NCBI GenBank assembly: GCA_005697215.1
Contig: CP040003.1
Span: forward strand, 825,965-889,964
Length of the DNA: 64,000 bases
Source: Candidatus Saccharibacteria bacterium oral taxon 488
GTDB lineage: Bacteria; Patescibacteriota; Saccharimonadia; Saccharimonadales; Saccharimonadaceae
Direction of reading: 5' to 3'
The position numbers and the translations under genes were made by a program. The notes under the pieces are model-generated. The model had not been told where the DNA came from. It saw nothing but the letters and a program-made list of their open reading frames with translations, and did not search any database. Positions 35,653 through 44,772 of the stretch are shown here, piece by piece (position 1 is the stretch's first letter; every line of letters begins with the position of its first letter).

Positions 35653-36797
35653 TGCGCACCCAGCCGACCATCGCGATCGTTCATGACTGGTTGTATGGCG
35701 GTGGCGCCGAGCAAGTTGTCCTGGCGCTACACCGGCTCTATCCTGACGCCCCAATTTATACCTCGTATTGCTCGAGAAAGTGGCGGAAAAAACTTGATAA
35801 CAAGGTAGTAACTGGTTATTTGCAGCATTGGCCATTCGCTCAGCTCAGGCGACTGCTGCCGGTGCTCAGACAGCGGTGGTTTGCGCGGCTGGATTTAGGG
35901 CAATTTGATATTATCATTTCCAGCTCTGGTAACGGCGAGGCGAAGTTTATCCGAACCACCCGTCCCGATCAACAACATATCTGTTATTGTCATACGCCGA
36001 CGCATTTTTATTGGCGACACTATCAGGAATACTTGCGTCGACCGAGCTTTCGGCCGCGGTGGCTGGCGCGACTGGGCTTGCGGCTGCTGGTCCGGCCCCT
36101 CCGGCGACGTGATTATCAAGCAGCCCAGCACGTTGATGTTTTCTTGGCTAATTCCACCGCCATTCAAGCCGATATCAAGCAATTCTATGACCGGGACAGC
36201 ATTGTCGTCTTTCCGCCGGTGCAAACAACCAGCTTTATGGCGCTCGCAAAAACCAGGCCGCGCTCCGTGACGCTACCTGACCGACCGCGCTGCCTGGTGT
36301 GGGGGCGACTGGTGCCGATGAAGCGGCTAGACTTGGTAATTCAAGCCTGCCAGCAGCTCGGTTGGCCACTCGACATTATGGGCGATGGGCCTGATCGTGA
36401 GCGGCTGGAGAAGCTGGCGGGTGACTCGACGCGCCTGCTTGGCTACGTCGGTGACGAGGCCCGGGCTACCGCCATTCAACAAGCCGACCTATTCCTATTT
36501 ACCGCCCATGAAGACTTTGGTGTCGCACCAGTTGAGGCCTTGGCCGCTGGACTGCCGGTGGTAGCATACCAGGCCGGTGGCGCACTGGATTATATCAACC
36601 CTGGTAAGAACGGCTGGTTTTTCGCTGAACAAACCGTTGAGAGCTTGGTGGCAACGCTACAGACACTGCCTGGTCAACAGATCTCGCCGCGAACCATCGC
36701 CACCTCCGCCAAACCATTTGCTGAACATGCTTTTACACTCGCTATAAAGAAACTTGTAACCAACGAATGGAGGAACACTCATGCGCATCGCCATTGA
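35652..36797 (+). CDS. GT4 glycosyltransferase
   Basis: 381 residues from ATG 35652 (AAGGAG upstream; the ATG overlaps the previous stop). GT-B fold: N-terminal IAIVHDWLYGGGAEQVV, and a C-terminal nucleotide-sugar site with HEDFGVAPVEALAAGLPVVAY. It adds a sugar to the lipid-linked oligosaccharide in the cytoplasm. Overlaps the next gene by 17 bp. Confidence 0.9.
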   Translation: MRTQPTIAIVHDWLYGGGAEQVVLALHRLYPDAPIYTSYCSRKWRKKLDNKVVTGYLQHWPFAQLRRLLPVLRQRWFARLDLGQFDIIISSSGNGEAKFIRTTRPDQQHICYCHTPTHFYWRHYQEYLRRPSFRPRWLARLGLRLLVRPLRRRDYQAAQHVDVFLANSTAIQADIKQFYDRDSIVVFPPVQTTSFMALAKTRPRSVTLPDRPRCLVWGRLVPMKRLDLVIQACQQLGWPLDIMGDGPDRERLEKLAGDSTRLLGYVGDEARATAIQQADLFLFTAHEDFGVAPVEALAAGLPVVAYQAGGALDYINPGKNGWFFAEQTVESLVATLQTLPGQQISPRTIATSAKPFAEHAFTLAIKKLVTNEWRNTHAHRH

Positions 36798-37887
36798 TGC
36801 TCGTACGCTACGGACGAGCACCGGCCGTTACGTCGAACGGCTGATTCATTATCTACAAAAAATTGATAACAGGAATGACTATATTATCTTACTCAAGCCA
36901 AAGGACATGGATAGCTGGCAGGCCGATAACCCGCGCTTTCAGAAAGTCGCCTGTCCATTTGCTGAATTTTCATTTGCCGAGCAACGAGGTTTTAAGAAAC
37001 AGCTGGAGGAGCTGCGCCCAGATCTCGTGCATTTTGCAATGGTTCAGCAGCCCGTGTGGTACCGGGCCAGCCCGGTCGTCACCACCATGCAAGACCTGAC
37101 CACCGTTCGGTTCAACAACCCCGACAAGAACCCGATGGTCTTCTGGATAAAGCAGCAAATTTATAAATGGGTCAACAAAAAAGTTGCCCGAAAGTCAGCT
37201 CATGTCATTACTATTTCTGAGTTTGTCAAGCGCGACTTGGTGGATTTTACCGGAGTCAGTCCAGACAAGATTACCGTGACGCTTGAGTCAGCCGACGAGC
37301 TACCAAAGGGCAATGATCCAGTCAAAGAGCTGGTTGGAAAAAAGTTCATCATGTATGTTGGCCGACCGACACCGCATAAAAATTTGCGGCGGCTGATTGA
37401 TGCATTTAAATTATTGCAACAAAAGCACCCCGAGCTGACGCTGGCGTTGGCTGGCAAAAAGGACGGTAACTACGCTCGCCATGAGGCGTATGTTACTGAA
37501 CGCGGTATTACAAATGTCGTTTTCACTGGTTTTGTGTCGGACGAGCAACTGCGCTGGATGTGCGAGCATACGGCTGTGTATTGCTTCCCATCGCTGAGCG
37601 AAGGTTTTGGCCTGCCGGGTCTCGAAGCCATGCTGCACGGCGCGCCGGTCGCTTCAAGCACCGCCACTTGCCTGCCGGAAACGCATGGCGAGGCGGCTCA
37701 CTACTTTGATCCGTATAGCGTCGAGGACATGGCGCGGGCAATTGACGAGCTTCTGACGGACGAGAAACGACGCCGTGAGCTCATCAAGAAGGGTAAGCAG
37801 CACGTCAAAACCTTCTCGTGGCAGCGAATGGCCGAGCAGACGCTGGCGGTGTATGAGCAGTATGGCCGCAAAGAATCCAACTCATAG
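36781..37887 (+). CDS. GT4 glycosyltransferase (mannosyltransferase-like)
   Basis: 368 residues, GT-B. It opens MRIAIDARTLRTSTGRYVERL, has MYVGRPTPHKNLRRLIDAF at the domain boundary and SLSEGFGLPGLEAMLHGAPV as the E-x7-E donor motif. GGAGG precedes the ATG. It ends the plus-strand glycan operon; ManC lies convergent, so GDP-mannose is a reasonable donor. Confidence 0.9.
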   Translation: MRIAIDARTLRTSTGRYVERLIHYLQKIDNRNDYIILLKPKDMDSWQADNPRFQKVACPFAEFSFAEQRGFKKQLEELRPDLVHFAMVQQPVWYRASPVVTTMQDLTTVRFNNPDKNPMVFWIKQQIYKWVNKKVARKSAHVITISEFVKRDLVDFTGVSPDKITVTLESADELPKGNDPVKELVGKKFIMYVGRPTPHKNLRRLIDAFKLLQQKHPELTLALAGKKDGNYARHEAYVTERGITNVVFTGFVSDEQLRWMCEHTAVYCFPSLSEGFGLPGLEAMLHGAPVASSTATCLPETHGEAAHYFDPYSVEDMARAIDELLTDEKRRRELIKKGKQHVKTFSWQRMAEQTLAVYEQYGRKESNS

Positions 37888-37963
37888 CGGATGATCCTGG
37901 CTTATCCACACTAGATACTTACATTTGTAATCATAGTCGTTAGGTCGTGGCTCGGCTGCTGGG

Positions 37964-39007
37964 CTATCTTTGCAACTGCTTTGCGATGTCACCACACTTG
38001 GCGGCCACATCCCGCCGTGCCACCAGCACACCGTCTGGTGTGTTAACCACCACTACATTATCAAGGCCGATCACCGCCACCGGCTTGTCCGGCTGCTCGT
38101 TGCGAATATAGGTATTAGCGACATCAATGGTATGAATGTTGTCACCATATGCGTAATTACCCGCCTCATCCTTGGTAACCGCGTCGTGTAGATCCTTGAA
38201 ATTACCGATATCCATCCAGTCAAAGCTGGCCGATACCATAGCCAGCTGATGAGCTTTTTCGATCAGGGCGATGTCGATGACTTGATTATCTAGCGCCAGG
38301 TATGCGTGATTGTAAGCCTCGCTACCAAAGTCAGCAATTGACGCTAACGTCTGGTAATTTGACCACAGATCTGGAGCACTCCGCTGCATTTCATTCCTAA
38401 ACACCTCAACCGAGCCAACAAAATAGCCGCAGTTCCACAAATAATTTCCCGACTCAACATACCGCTTCGCTGTCTCGTAATCAGGTTTTTCCTTGAACGA
38501 CTCGACATTATAGACGCCCGCTTGAGCATCAATCACCCCATCGCGCTGAATATAACCAAAGCCAGTCGACGGGAAGGTCGGCTCAATGCCGATAAGCGTA
38601 ATACAACCACGCTCACGAGAAATGCGCGCTGCTGTATCGAACGAGTGGGCAAACCCCTGGGTGTCACGCACATTATGATCAGAGTGAATAAAGGCAATCG
38701 GCTCAGTCCGGTCATGGTGGCGATTGATATAATCCAGGGCCAATACGATACAGTGCGCTGTCCCCCGCCGTCCCGGCTCGATCAGAAAGGCCTCGTCCGG
38801 CAGCTCGGGTAGCTGCGCCCGCAGCGCCCTAGCATGACTAGCCTCGGTCACCACATAAATTGTATCACCCAGCTTTCTGGCCCGGTCATAGGCTTGTTGG
38901 ACCATGGTGCGCTCACTAGTTAACGCCAAAAGTTGTTTTGGTTGAGTGGAGGTTGAGAGTGGCCAGAGACGCGTACCTGAACCACCGGCAATAATTACAG
39001 CTATCAT
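37964..39007 (-). CDS. manC: Mannose-1-phosphate guanylyltransferase
   Basis: 347 residues. The nucleotidyltransferase signature GGSGTRLWPLSTSTQPKQLL is at 8-27, followed by FIEPGRRGTAHC-like and SFKEKPDYETAKRYVESGNYLWNCGYF segments characteristic of GMP enzymes. The C-terminal phosphomannose isomerase domain of bifunctional ManC is absent. It makes GDP-mannose for the GT4 enzymes nearby. A TATACT box lies 7 nt before the ATG. Confidence 0.92.
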   Translation of the reverse strand: MIAVIIAGGSGTRLWPLSTSTQPKQLLALTSERTMVQQAYDRARKLGDTIYVVTEASHARALRAQLPELPDEAFLIEPGRRGTAHCIVLALDYINRHHDRTEPIAFIHSDHNVRDTQGFAHSFDTAARISRERGCITLIGIEPTFPSTGFGYIQRDGVIDAQAGVYNVESFKEKPDYETAKRYVESGNYLWNCGYFVGSVEVFRNEMQRSAPDLWSNYQTLASIADFGSEAYNHAYLALDNQVIDIALIEKAHQLAMVSASFDWMDIGNFKDLHDAVTKDEAGNYAYGDNIHTIDVANTYIRNEQPDKPVAVIGLDNVVVVNTPDGVLVARRDVAAKCGDIAKQLQR

Positions 39008-39014
39008 ACTATAT

Positions 39015-39020
39015 AGTATA
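39015..39020 (-). promoter_or_regulatory. -10 box of manC
   Basis: TATACT on the minus strand, ending 7 nt before the ATG; leaderless transcript predicted. Confidence 0.5.
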
Positions 39021-39085
39021 CCGAGTTAGGCACACAAACGCCACCTATTCTTTAGAGGATTCTGTATCCATATCACAATGAGCCA

Positions 39086-40054
39086 CTAGCGGGACCTGTC
39101 AGCGTCAACACCGCCCTCGTAGCCAAATAACATCGCTATAGCTTCTACCCTACCAAAGAACTGCTGTATCCGCTCAATCGTTGGATCTTTTGGCATTAAT
39201 GTAAGCTCTTTTAGTATCATTTCGCGCAGAACAGCCTTCTCGGCATCAAGCTCACTCAGCAATTTGATGCGCTGTATCTCGGCTTCATAGTCCTGAGGAG
39301 CCTCAGACTTCTTTCCTAGTAATACGTGGGCCTGCATTCTAGCTTGTTCGTCGCGCTTTCTGTCAAAATCAAGATTATCTGTTTCCTGCTTAACCTGCGA
39401 TTCTGGATACATCAGGTCGACCTCAGTTCCACCGACACGCTCTCCATTAGCCATTGCCGCCAGAACAGTATAGTACATATATAACCAGTTGTTCATTCCC
39501 GGTGCATCTGAAGGATAATCTAATAGGTGCTGCATCCCTTGACGATTATAGCCCCGTGGACCAGCGAGCGCATCCGCCGGCATTCCTAGTATATACTCGA
39601 ATAACCAGCCGATCAATTCCTCGGTACGCCGCTGGAATGGCGGCATTGATTCTTTTGAACGCTCTGTCCGCCCAATAACGACGACTGAAAACTCATCCAG
39701 CATCCTACTAATCTCTTCTGCAAAATCTGGCATACCCGTTTTCTCTGGCTCGGAGGTGATAATTTTATTTCCACCTTGATCTAGTACACACCTCGCACCA
39801 ATCTGTCGCTGCTTGGGAATTCCTCCTTCTTCTGGTTTAACACATACTACGGCAGCCCCGAGCTGACCGAGGTCCTTTGCAATAAGCGGATCAGGCGACG
39901 CATCAACCACAACGCATGGCAGCTCATGGTCTTTGACACATCTCTTTACGGTCGTGCGCGCGAGGTCGTAACGGAGATCGTTACGCTTATACTTTGTTCC
40001 CGTCACCATAACAACCGGTGCTCCATCTATAGGAGGGCTCTCTACTCGCTTCAT
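39086..40054 (-). CDS. GT-A-like putative transferase, unknown
   Basis: 322 residues. Strand-helix order in the first 200 residues (VVMVTGTKY, CVVVDASPDP, AAVVCVKPE, KIITSEPEKTG, FSVVVIGRTERS) suggests a GT-A or nucleotide-sugar-transferase fold. The later GPRGYNRQGMQHLLDYP resembles the acceptor region of such enzymes. The last 100 residues are helical and charged. Not assigned to a known family. TAAAAT lies 6 nt before the ATG. Confidence 0.6.
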   Translation of the reverse strand: MKRVESPPIDGAPVVMVTGTKYKRNDLRYDLARTTVKRCVKDHELPCVVVDASPDPLIAKDLGQLGAAVVCVKPEEGGIPKQRQIGARCVLDQGGNKIITSEPEKTGMPDFAEEISRMLDEFSVVVIGRTERSKESMPPFQRRTEELIGWLFEYILGMPADALAGPRGYNRQGMQHLLDYPSDAPGMNNWLYMYYTVLAAMANGERVGGTEVDLMYPESQVKQETDNLDFDRKRDEQARMQAHVLLGKKSEAPQDYEAEIQRIKLLSELDAEKAVLREMILKELTLMPKDPTIERIQQFFGRVEAIAMLFGYEGGVDADRSR

Positions 40055-40060
40055 GTATTC

Positions 40061-40066
40061 ATTTTA
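40061..40066 (-). promoter_or_regulatory. -10 box of the GT-A-like gene
   Basis: TAAAAT on the minus strand ends 6 nt before the ATG at 40054. Confidence 0.5.
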
Positions 40067-40104
40067 ACATATAAGTTTAATTTGTCAATAACAGATCAGT
40101 CCTC

Positions 40105-40923
40105 TTACACTTCAAAAACGCTTTGTACAAACGATATCGCGTCTACTACACGCTTCACGTTCTCACCCTGTTCGCCCGGACGCATTTCGATTGATACAAC
40201 GCCCTTATAGCCAATGTGTTTTAGCGCACCAGCTGCGGCGCGATAGTCAACGTCGTCGCGATCATAAACTCGATCAAGCATCGGAGCGCTAACATGAAAA
40301 TGCTTCAAGATATCGCCATTATTTCGTATCGATTCGCCAATATCATCGCCAGCTAACGCCATACACGCCGTATCAAGATGCAGACCGATCCCCTCCGAGT
40401 TAATCGTACGAACCAGCCGCGCGCCTTCATCCGCCGTTGTTACGTAGTCACAATTATATTGAAGTGCATTCGGTTCGATACAGAGCATGGTGTTATGCTG
40501 CTTGGCAATGTCACCGAGCTCGGCGAAGAAACGGCTTGCGATGCTGTCCGCCTCTTCTACCGACACCGCACCGCGCTGTCGATTCTTTGGCGAACCAAAC
40601 ACCAATCGACCAGCACCCATGTCTCCAGCCAATCGCAAAAAGTCAGCCAAATATTGCCGCATTTCGTCGCGAAGTTCGCTTGATTCAAACATCTTCAGAT
40701 CGGGGCGCGCGAACAACATCGACTGAAAGGCCGCGATCTCAATGCCATACCCCCTCCACCACTCGACATACTCGTTAATTTGCTCGGGAGTCGCCTTGGT
40801 CGGATCATCCCAGCGCTTCGTCGGCGCGATCTCGACGTAGCGTACGCCAAGCTCCCGCAGCTTTGCGGCGACGTCCGCTTCTTCTTCATTTGTCCATGCG
40901 ATGTTCGATATAGCTAGTTTCAT
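40105..40923 (-). CDS. Sugar phosphate isomerase/epimerase (TIM barrel), copy 1
   Basis: 272 residues of the xylose-isomerase-like AP_endonuc_2 fold. It opens MKLAISNIAWTNEEE; metal-site segments include LCIEPNALQY, GLHLDTACMAL, HFHVSAPML and VSIEMRPGE. Its neighbour at 40939 is a clear paralogue with the same order of motifs. Probably interconverts a sugar intermediate of the glycan pathway. TATAAT lies 6 nt before the ATG. Confidence 0.88.
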   Translation of the reverse strand: MKLAISNIAWTNEEEADVAAKLRELGVRYVEIAPTKRWDDPTKATPEQINEYVEWWRGYGIEIAAFQSMLFARPDLKMFESSELRDEMRQYLADFLRLAGDMGAGRLVFGSPKNRQRGAVSVEEADSIASRFFAELGDIAKQHNTMLCIEPNALQYNCDYVTTADEGARLVRTINSEGIGLHLDTACMALAGDDIGESIRNNGDILKHFHVSAPMLDRVYDRDDVDYRAAAGALKHIGYKGVVSIEMRPGEQGENVKRVVDAISFVQSVFEV

Positions 40924-40929
40924 GTAGTC

Positions 40930-40935
40930 ATTATA
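40930..40935 (-). promoter_or_regulatory. -10 box of epimerase copy 1
   Basis: TATAAT on the minus strand, located between the two paralogues and ending 6 nt before the ATG at 40923. Confidence 0.6.
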
Positions 40936-40938
40936 TCA

Positions 40939-41772
40939 CTACTTATCGCGAAGACCATACTGACCTTTAGCATAATCAATTTCTTGACCAATATCATCCA
41001 AACCCAGAGGACCTCTCATCTCAATTGACAACCAACCGCCATAACCTACCTCTCTAAGGGCAGCAGCATAGTCTTTATGAGGAATTTCCGGCGCAAGTGA
41101 AGGACGCGCCAGTCCTGGAGCACTTATATCAAAACTGCGCATACCATAATAGCGAACCGCACGAACTAAATGCACTGGATCGTCCTGAGCGCCAGCCATC
41201 GCCGCCGAATCAAGATGAATTCCAAACCCTGGATTGTCAACACGATCAACCAACTCCATACCCTCTGGTGCTGTACGCACAAACTCATTACCATAACCCG
41301 ATAGAGGCTCGATCATTAGCCGCGTATTGTTGTTATTAGCCTCAACGGCAACCAAGCTGAATAGCTCAGCTGCCTCACTCATAGCCTGTTCAGCACTAAG
41401 GTCTCCTACTTTACGCAAACCAGGAGAACCAAACACCATTGACACCGCACCAAGCCTCCCGGCAAGCTCGGCCTGTTTCTTTAAGTGATCAGCTAAACGT
41501 TGGCGCCCCGACTCTTCGCCAAAAAGCGCCGCCCCATCAACCCCGAACACCAAAGACTGCAATCCAACAACTACCATACCACGTTCTGCAAGTCTTTTGC
41601 GATATTCATCTGCTTCCTTCAGTCCAACACTTGGCGCCTCCGGCCAAATCATTGTCGGCGCAATTACAAGCCCCTCAACACCACACTGCGACACACGCTT
41701 CAGCGCTTCTTGTTGATCTTCACCAAAAGCAATATTCGAGATAGCAAGCTTCATTGACTCCTTTGAACTCAT
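40939..41772 (-). CDS. Sugar phosphate isomerase/epimerase (TIM barrel), copy 2
   Basis: 277 residues, paralogous to the adjacent 272-residue protein (MKLAISNIAFGEDQQ, LMIEPLSGYG, GIHLDSAAMAG, SFDISAPGLA, LSIEMRGPL). The ATG at 41772 lies 6 nt after TATAAT and adds six residues before the family start; a second ATG at 41754 has AAAGGAG just upstream and aligns with copy 1. So a leaderless and a Shine-Dalgarno start compete here. Each copy has its own -10 box, pointing to separate control. Confidence 0.87.
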   Translation of the reverse strand: MSSKESMKLAISNIAFGEDQQEALKRVSQCGVEGLVIAPTMIWPEAPSVGLKEADEYRKRLAERGMVVVGLQSLVFGVDGAALFGEESGRQRLADHLKKQAELAGRLGAVSMVFGSPGLRKVGDLSAEQAMSEAAELFSLVAVEANNNNTRLMIEPLSGYGNEFVRTAPEGMELVDRVDNPGFGIHLDSAAMAGAQDDPVHLVRAVRYYGMRSFDISAPGLARPSLAPEIPHKDYAAALREVGYGGWLSIEMRGPLGLDDIGQEIDYAKGQYGLRDK

Positions 41773-41778
41773 GCTCGC

Positions 41779-41784
41779 ATTATA
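41779..41784 (-). promoter_or_regulatory. -10 box of epimerase copy 2
   Basis: TATAAT on the minus strand, 6 nt before the ATG at 41772. Confidence 0.6.
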
Positions 41785-41790
41785 CCATGA

Positions 41791-42552
41791 TTACTTATTT
41801 TTTGCAACAAACTCCTTGATGCCTGCCAGCTCTTGCTCCTTTGTGTATAGATAGTCACCTTCACCGCCATACACCTCAGCATATTTACTGTGCATATCCC
41901 AGTAGGCCGGTGTTACTCCTTCTGGTGTGTTGGTAAACTCTATACCAAAGGCAACCTTGGCGACTTCCCGCGTGCTGACTGGTGGCGTCGCAAAATTAAC
42001 CAGTGGCAGATTATTCTCTAAAGCAATGGTGATATCGCGCCAAATATTGGCGAGATTATAGTACTGATACATGCCATCAGCATGAATTTTTTCAACCATG
42101 TTATTGTTCATCAGATCATAAATAACATTCTTCTTCAGCCCGTCGCCAAATAGCCCCGGCAGGCGAACAATTGTTGTGTCAAAGTTCTCACGACAGAATT
42201 GCTCAAGATAATATCTATTAACTCCGTATGGCAAAAGCCCTTCGGTTTCAATGGGCGTATCTTCGTTAGCGCCATTTGGGTTTTTATAAACACCGACTGT
42301 TGAAATCAGGATGAGCTTCTTGATCTTTGCCTTTTTGATATGTGAGATAAACCCTTCAATCTCCGCACGGTCAACCTCTGGCTCCTGATTGATCCGCCAC
42401 ATCTCAGCACGGTTTGCAGCGCTCACCACCAGGTCGTACTCTTGACCTTCAATGTCAGCTATATTTTTGCTGTTATAATAGTCGTCAAACTCATGTTGAC
42501 CCTTTATGTTTCCACCAACAAACCCGGTGTACCCAATTAATGCGGTTCTCAT
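41791..42552 (-). CDS. NAD-dependent epimerase/dehydratase (extended SDR) with Y-x3-R
   Basis: 253 residues. The Rossmann start ALIGYTGFVGGNI gives the GxxGxxG loop; LILISTVGVY holds the active-site Ser/Thr; YGVNRYYLEQF stands where YxxxK is expected, so the catalytic Lys is replaced by Arg. It is shorter than most extended SDRs (about 310). AGGAGG lies upstream of the ATG. Likely acts on a nucleotide sugar, but the Arg substitution leaves activity uncertain. Confidence 0.82.
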   Translation of the reverse strand: MRTALIGYTGFVGGNIKGQHEFDDYYNSKNIADIEGQEYDLVVSAANRAEMWRINQEPEVDRAEIEGFISHIKKAKIKKLILISTVGVYKNPNGANEDTPIETEGLLPYGVNRYYLEQFCRENFDTTIVRLPGLFGDGLKKNVIYDLMNNNMVEKIHADGMYQYYNLANIWRDITIALENNLPLVNFATPPVSTREVAKVAFGIEFTNTPEGVTPAYWDMHSKYAEVYGGEGDYLYTKEQELAGIKEFVAKNK

Positions 42553-42654
42553 AATATATTCCTCCTATGTCTCATTATGTCAAATTCCAGATAAAACACA
42601 ACGATGGCCAGTATGGACATGGAGCGATATCAATTATAGAATGGTTTAGGCACT

Positions 42655-44772
42655 ATGAAGAAACCTAAAATTTTAGGCCAGATAACTCTTAAACAAGCAC
42701 TGCTTTTTACCGCAGTATTTGTAAGTATTGCCCACTTGTTGGTTTTCGTAGGCTACGCTGTGTTCGCAGCTCTCGGGAATGGCCTGGCGATGGATTCCTA
42801 TGCGGCCAATGGGACGTTCCAGCTATACAACCCCCTCCGTCGATTACTTGATGGTGAAGTTTTAGCACGAGACTTTCCATTCTTTCATGGGGTAGGAGTT
42901 CCCCTGCTTCATTTCCCCTTGTTTTACATCATGGGGCACAACTTATTTGCTGTAGAGGTTGCAAAGTTACTAGTGTCACCGCTTCTATTCCTTATCTCGT
43001 CTTTCTTGCTATTTTGGGCTTACTTCAAAAACGTAAAGAAAGCGGTCTTTACGACAAGTATATTTACCGTTATTTCACTGCTGTGCATCGATGCGATTTG
43101 GGCGGGTAATTCCCTTCTAGGTCTCAGGGCAGCCTTTCCATTCATTGCAGCAGCATTTATGTTATGGCACCCAGACTGGCATGTTAATATCGGTAAACAT
43201 AAGACGAGAGTCGACTTTTATTATCCTATTCTCTATACCCTCATGGGGATTTCCGTCGCGTGCGGAACCGAACAGGGCCTCGCATTCATTCTTGCTTATG
43301 TGCTCATCAGGGCAATTCAATATATTCGTTCCAAAGAGATGATAAAAAAGCGAGTGCTGGCATTTATTGGTGAGTTATGTGGTGTAGCACTGGCTACGTA
43401 TGTCGTGCTTTCAATTATGACGCTTGGCCATGCGTATGAGGCACTTTACTATGCACTCGTTGAGGTTTCAGGCGACCAAGGATGGTACTTTGGCGCTCCG
43501 CCGAACAGTTTTTTGCAATTAAGCAATCTTGATCAGTTATTCACCAACAGGATGCTATTCTACATGCTGCCCATCATTATCGGCGGTGTTGTTGCCTATA
43601 TAATTGGTGTAAAGAAAGCTCTACTGTCCAAAAAAGAAACGTTCGTTTTCTCTATCTTGCTACTATATGGCCTGGTGGTGTTTGCTGTTTCTGCCACTGG
43701 TTACTGGGCACCCAGTGCGCAGCTCATACCACTGGAGAGAGCAGCAGGAGTTATTCTTGTGACGATAGTAACTCATATGATATATAACCTGATCCGAGCA
43801 AAAAAATCGACTCCTAGCGCTAAAAGTAAAGGCTTCTCGGTCTTAGCATTCGGGTTGTTGCTTGGTAGCATCATTGCCCTAGGATATAACACTGCGGTAT
43901 TTCTACAAAAAATTGATTGGATGCCGCTAAGACACATTATTGCCGAGTCAAAAAAGGCCAGGCATTCTACTGATGATGCTGAATATGTCAGCACCGCCTG
44001 GAGGAAGCGCCTCGAGGCCTTTGCTCCACATATTGAAAAGGGGGCACGTGTCTGGTCTACCTACACCAGTGTTTATGACTCGACTCGCCAACAGAAGAAT
44101 GGGTCTTCGGGGGGTGAAGACTATATTATACACGCCCTAGGCCCCGCCAGAAGAAATCACTACACTCAAGATTTTATAACCCAAAAGCCTGATTACGTCA
44201 TAACCCTAAATCCCTCATATTTTAAGTATGAGGAGTGGCTGTGGACTCGTCACTGGGCATTTTATAAGGAGCTTCAGGATAACTACACTATCATTGCAAC
44301 AAATGATTCTCATGTTTTGTGGAAACGCCGGGCGGGTACTGCGGCACAGAAAAAGACGAGCCATCCGAAACACCGCATACAAAAAGACACAAACGGAGAT
44401 TATGTCATTACTGCTGGTGCCGCAAACAATATACGCGTGTTTGAGGTGTCGGTTCGCTACAGTGCTAGAAGCGTTCTACCTATGACCGCTAAATTACCCA
44501 GATACCTCTTAGAGTTATCTGGATCATCACTACAAAAACATCCTGTGTCGCTACCACAATACGACACGAGCTGGAGCTTCCCTGTGGCGCTAGCACCAAA
44601 CGATTCATCCATACGAATTTCGCCAAAAGTTTATAGTTTGATACCGGGGGCTTCTCTGGAAATACAAGACGTATCTTACCGCGAGGTCACCGCCCAAAAC
44701 AACCTGTACATCTATCAAAGTAACTTTTGCCTACATAACGCTAATAAATGTGAAGGGATTAATAAACGCTAG
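42655..44772 (+). CDS. Large GT-C-like membrane protein
   Basis: 705 residues. About 10-12 TM helices occupy residues 15-430, with an early outer loop rich in aromatic residues (DSYAANGTFQLYNPLRRLLDG at about 45-65, containing an acidic residue as in GT-C enzymes). A soluble C-terminal part of about 270 residues follows, probably outside the cell, ending in beta-rich sequence with two Cys. No family assigned; a polyprenyl-phosphate-sugar glycosyltransferase is the best guess. It abuts the convergent gene with no gap. Confidence 0.65.
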   Translation: MKKPKILGQITLKQALLFTAVFVSIAHLLVFVGYAVFAALGNGLAMDSYAANGTFQLYNPLRRLLDGEVLARDFPFFHGVGVPLLHFPLFYIMGHNLFAVEVAKLLVSPLLFLISSFLLFWAYFKNVKKAVFTTSIFTVISLLCIDAIWAGNSLLGLRAAFPFIAAAFMLWHPDWHVNIGKHKTRVDFYYPILYTLMGISVACGTEQGLAFILAYVLIRAIQYIRSKEMIKKRVLAFIGELCGVALATYVVLSIMTLGHAYEALYYALVEVSGDQGWYFGAPPNSFLQLSNLDQLFTNRMLFYMLPIIIGGVVAYIIGVKKALLSKKETFVFSILLLYGLVVFAVSATGYWAPSAQLIPLERAAGVILVTIVTHMIYNLIRAKKSTPSAKSKGFSVLAFGLLLGSIIALGYNTAVFLQKIDWMPLRHIIAESKKARHSTDDAEYVSTAWRKRLEAFAPHIEKGARVWSTYTSVYDSTRQQKNGSSGGEDYIIHALGPARRNHYTQDFITQKPDYVITLNPSYFKYEEWLWTRHWAFYKELQDNYTIIATNDSHVLWKRRAGTAAQKKTSHPKHRIQKDTNGDYVITAGAANNIRVFEVSVRYSARSVLPMTAKLPRYLLELSGSSLQKHPVSLPQYDTSWSFPVALAPNDSSIRISPKVYSLIPGASLEIQDVSYREVTAQNNLYIYQSNFCLHNANKCEGINKR

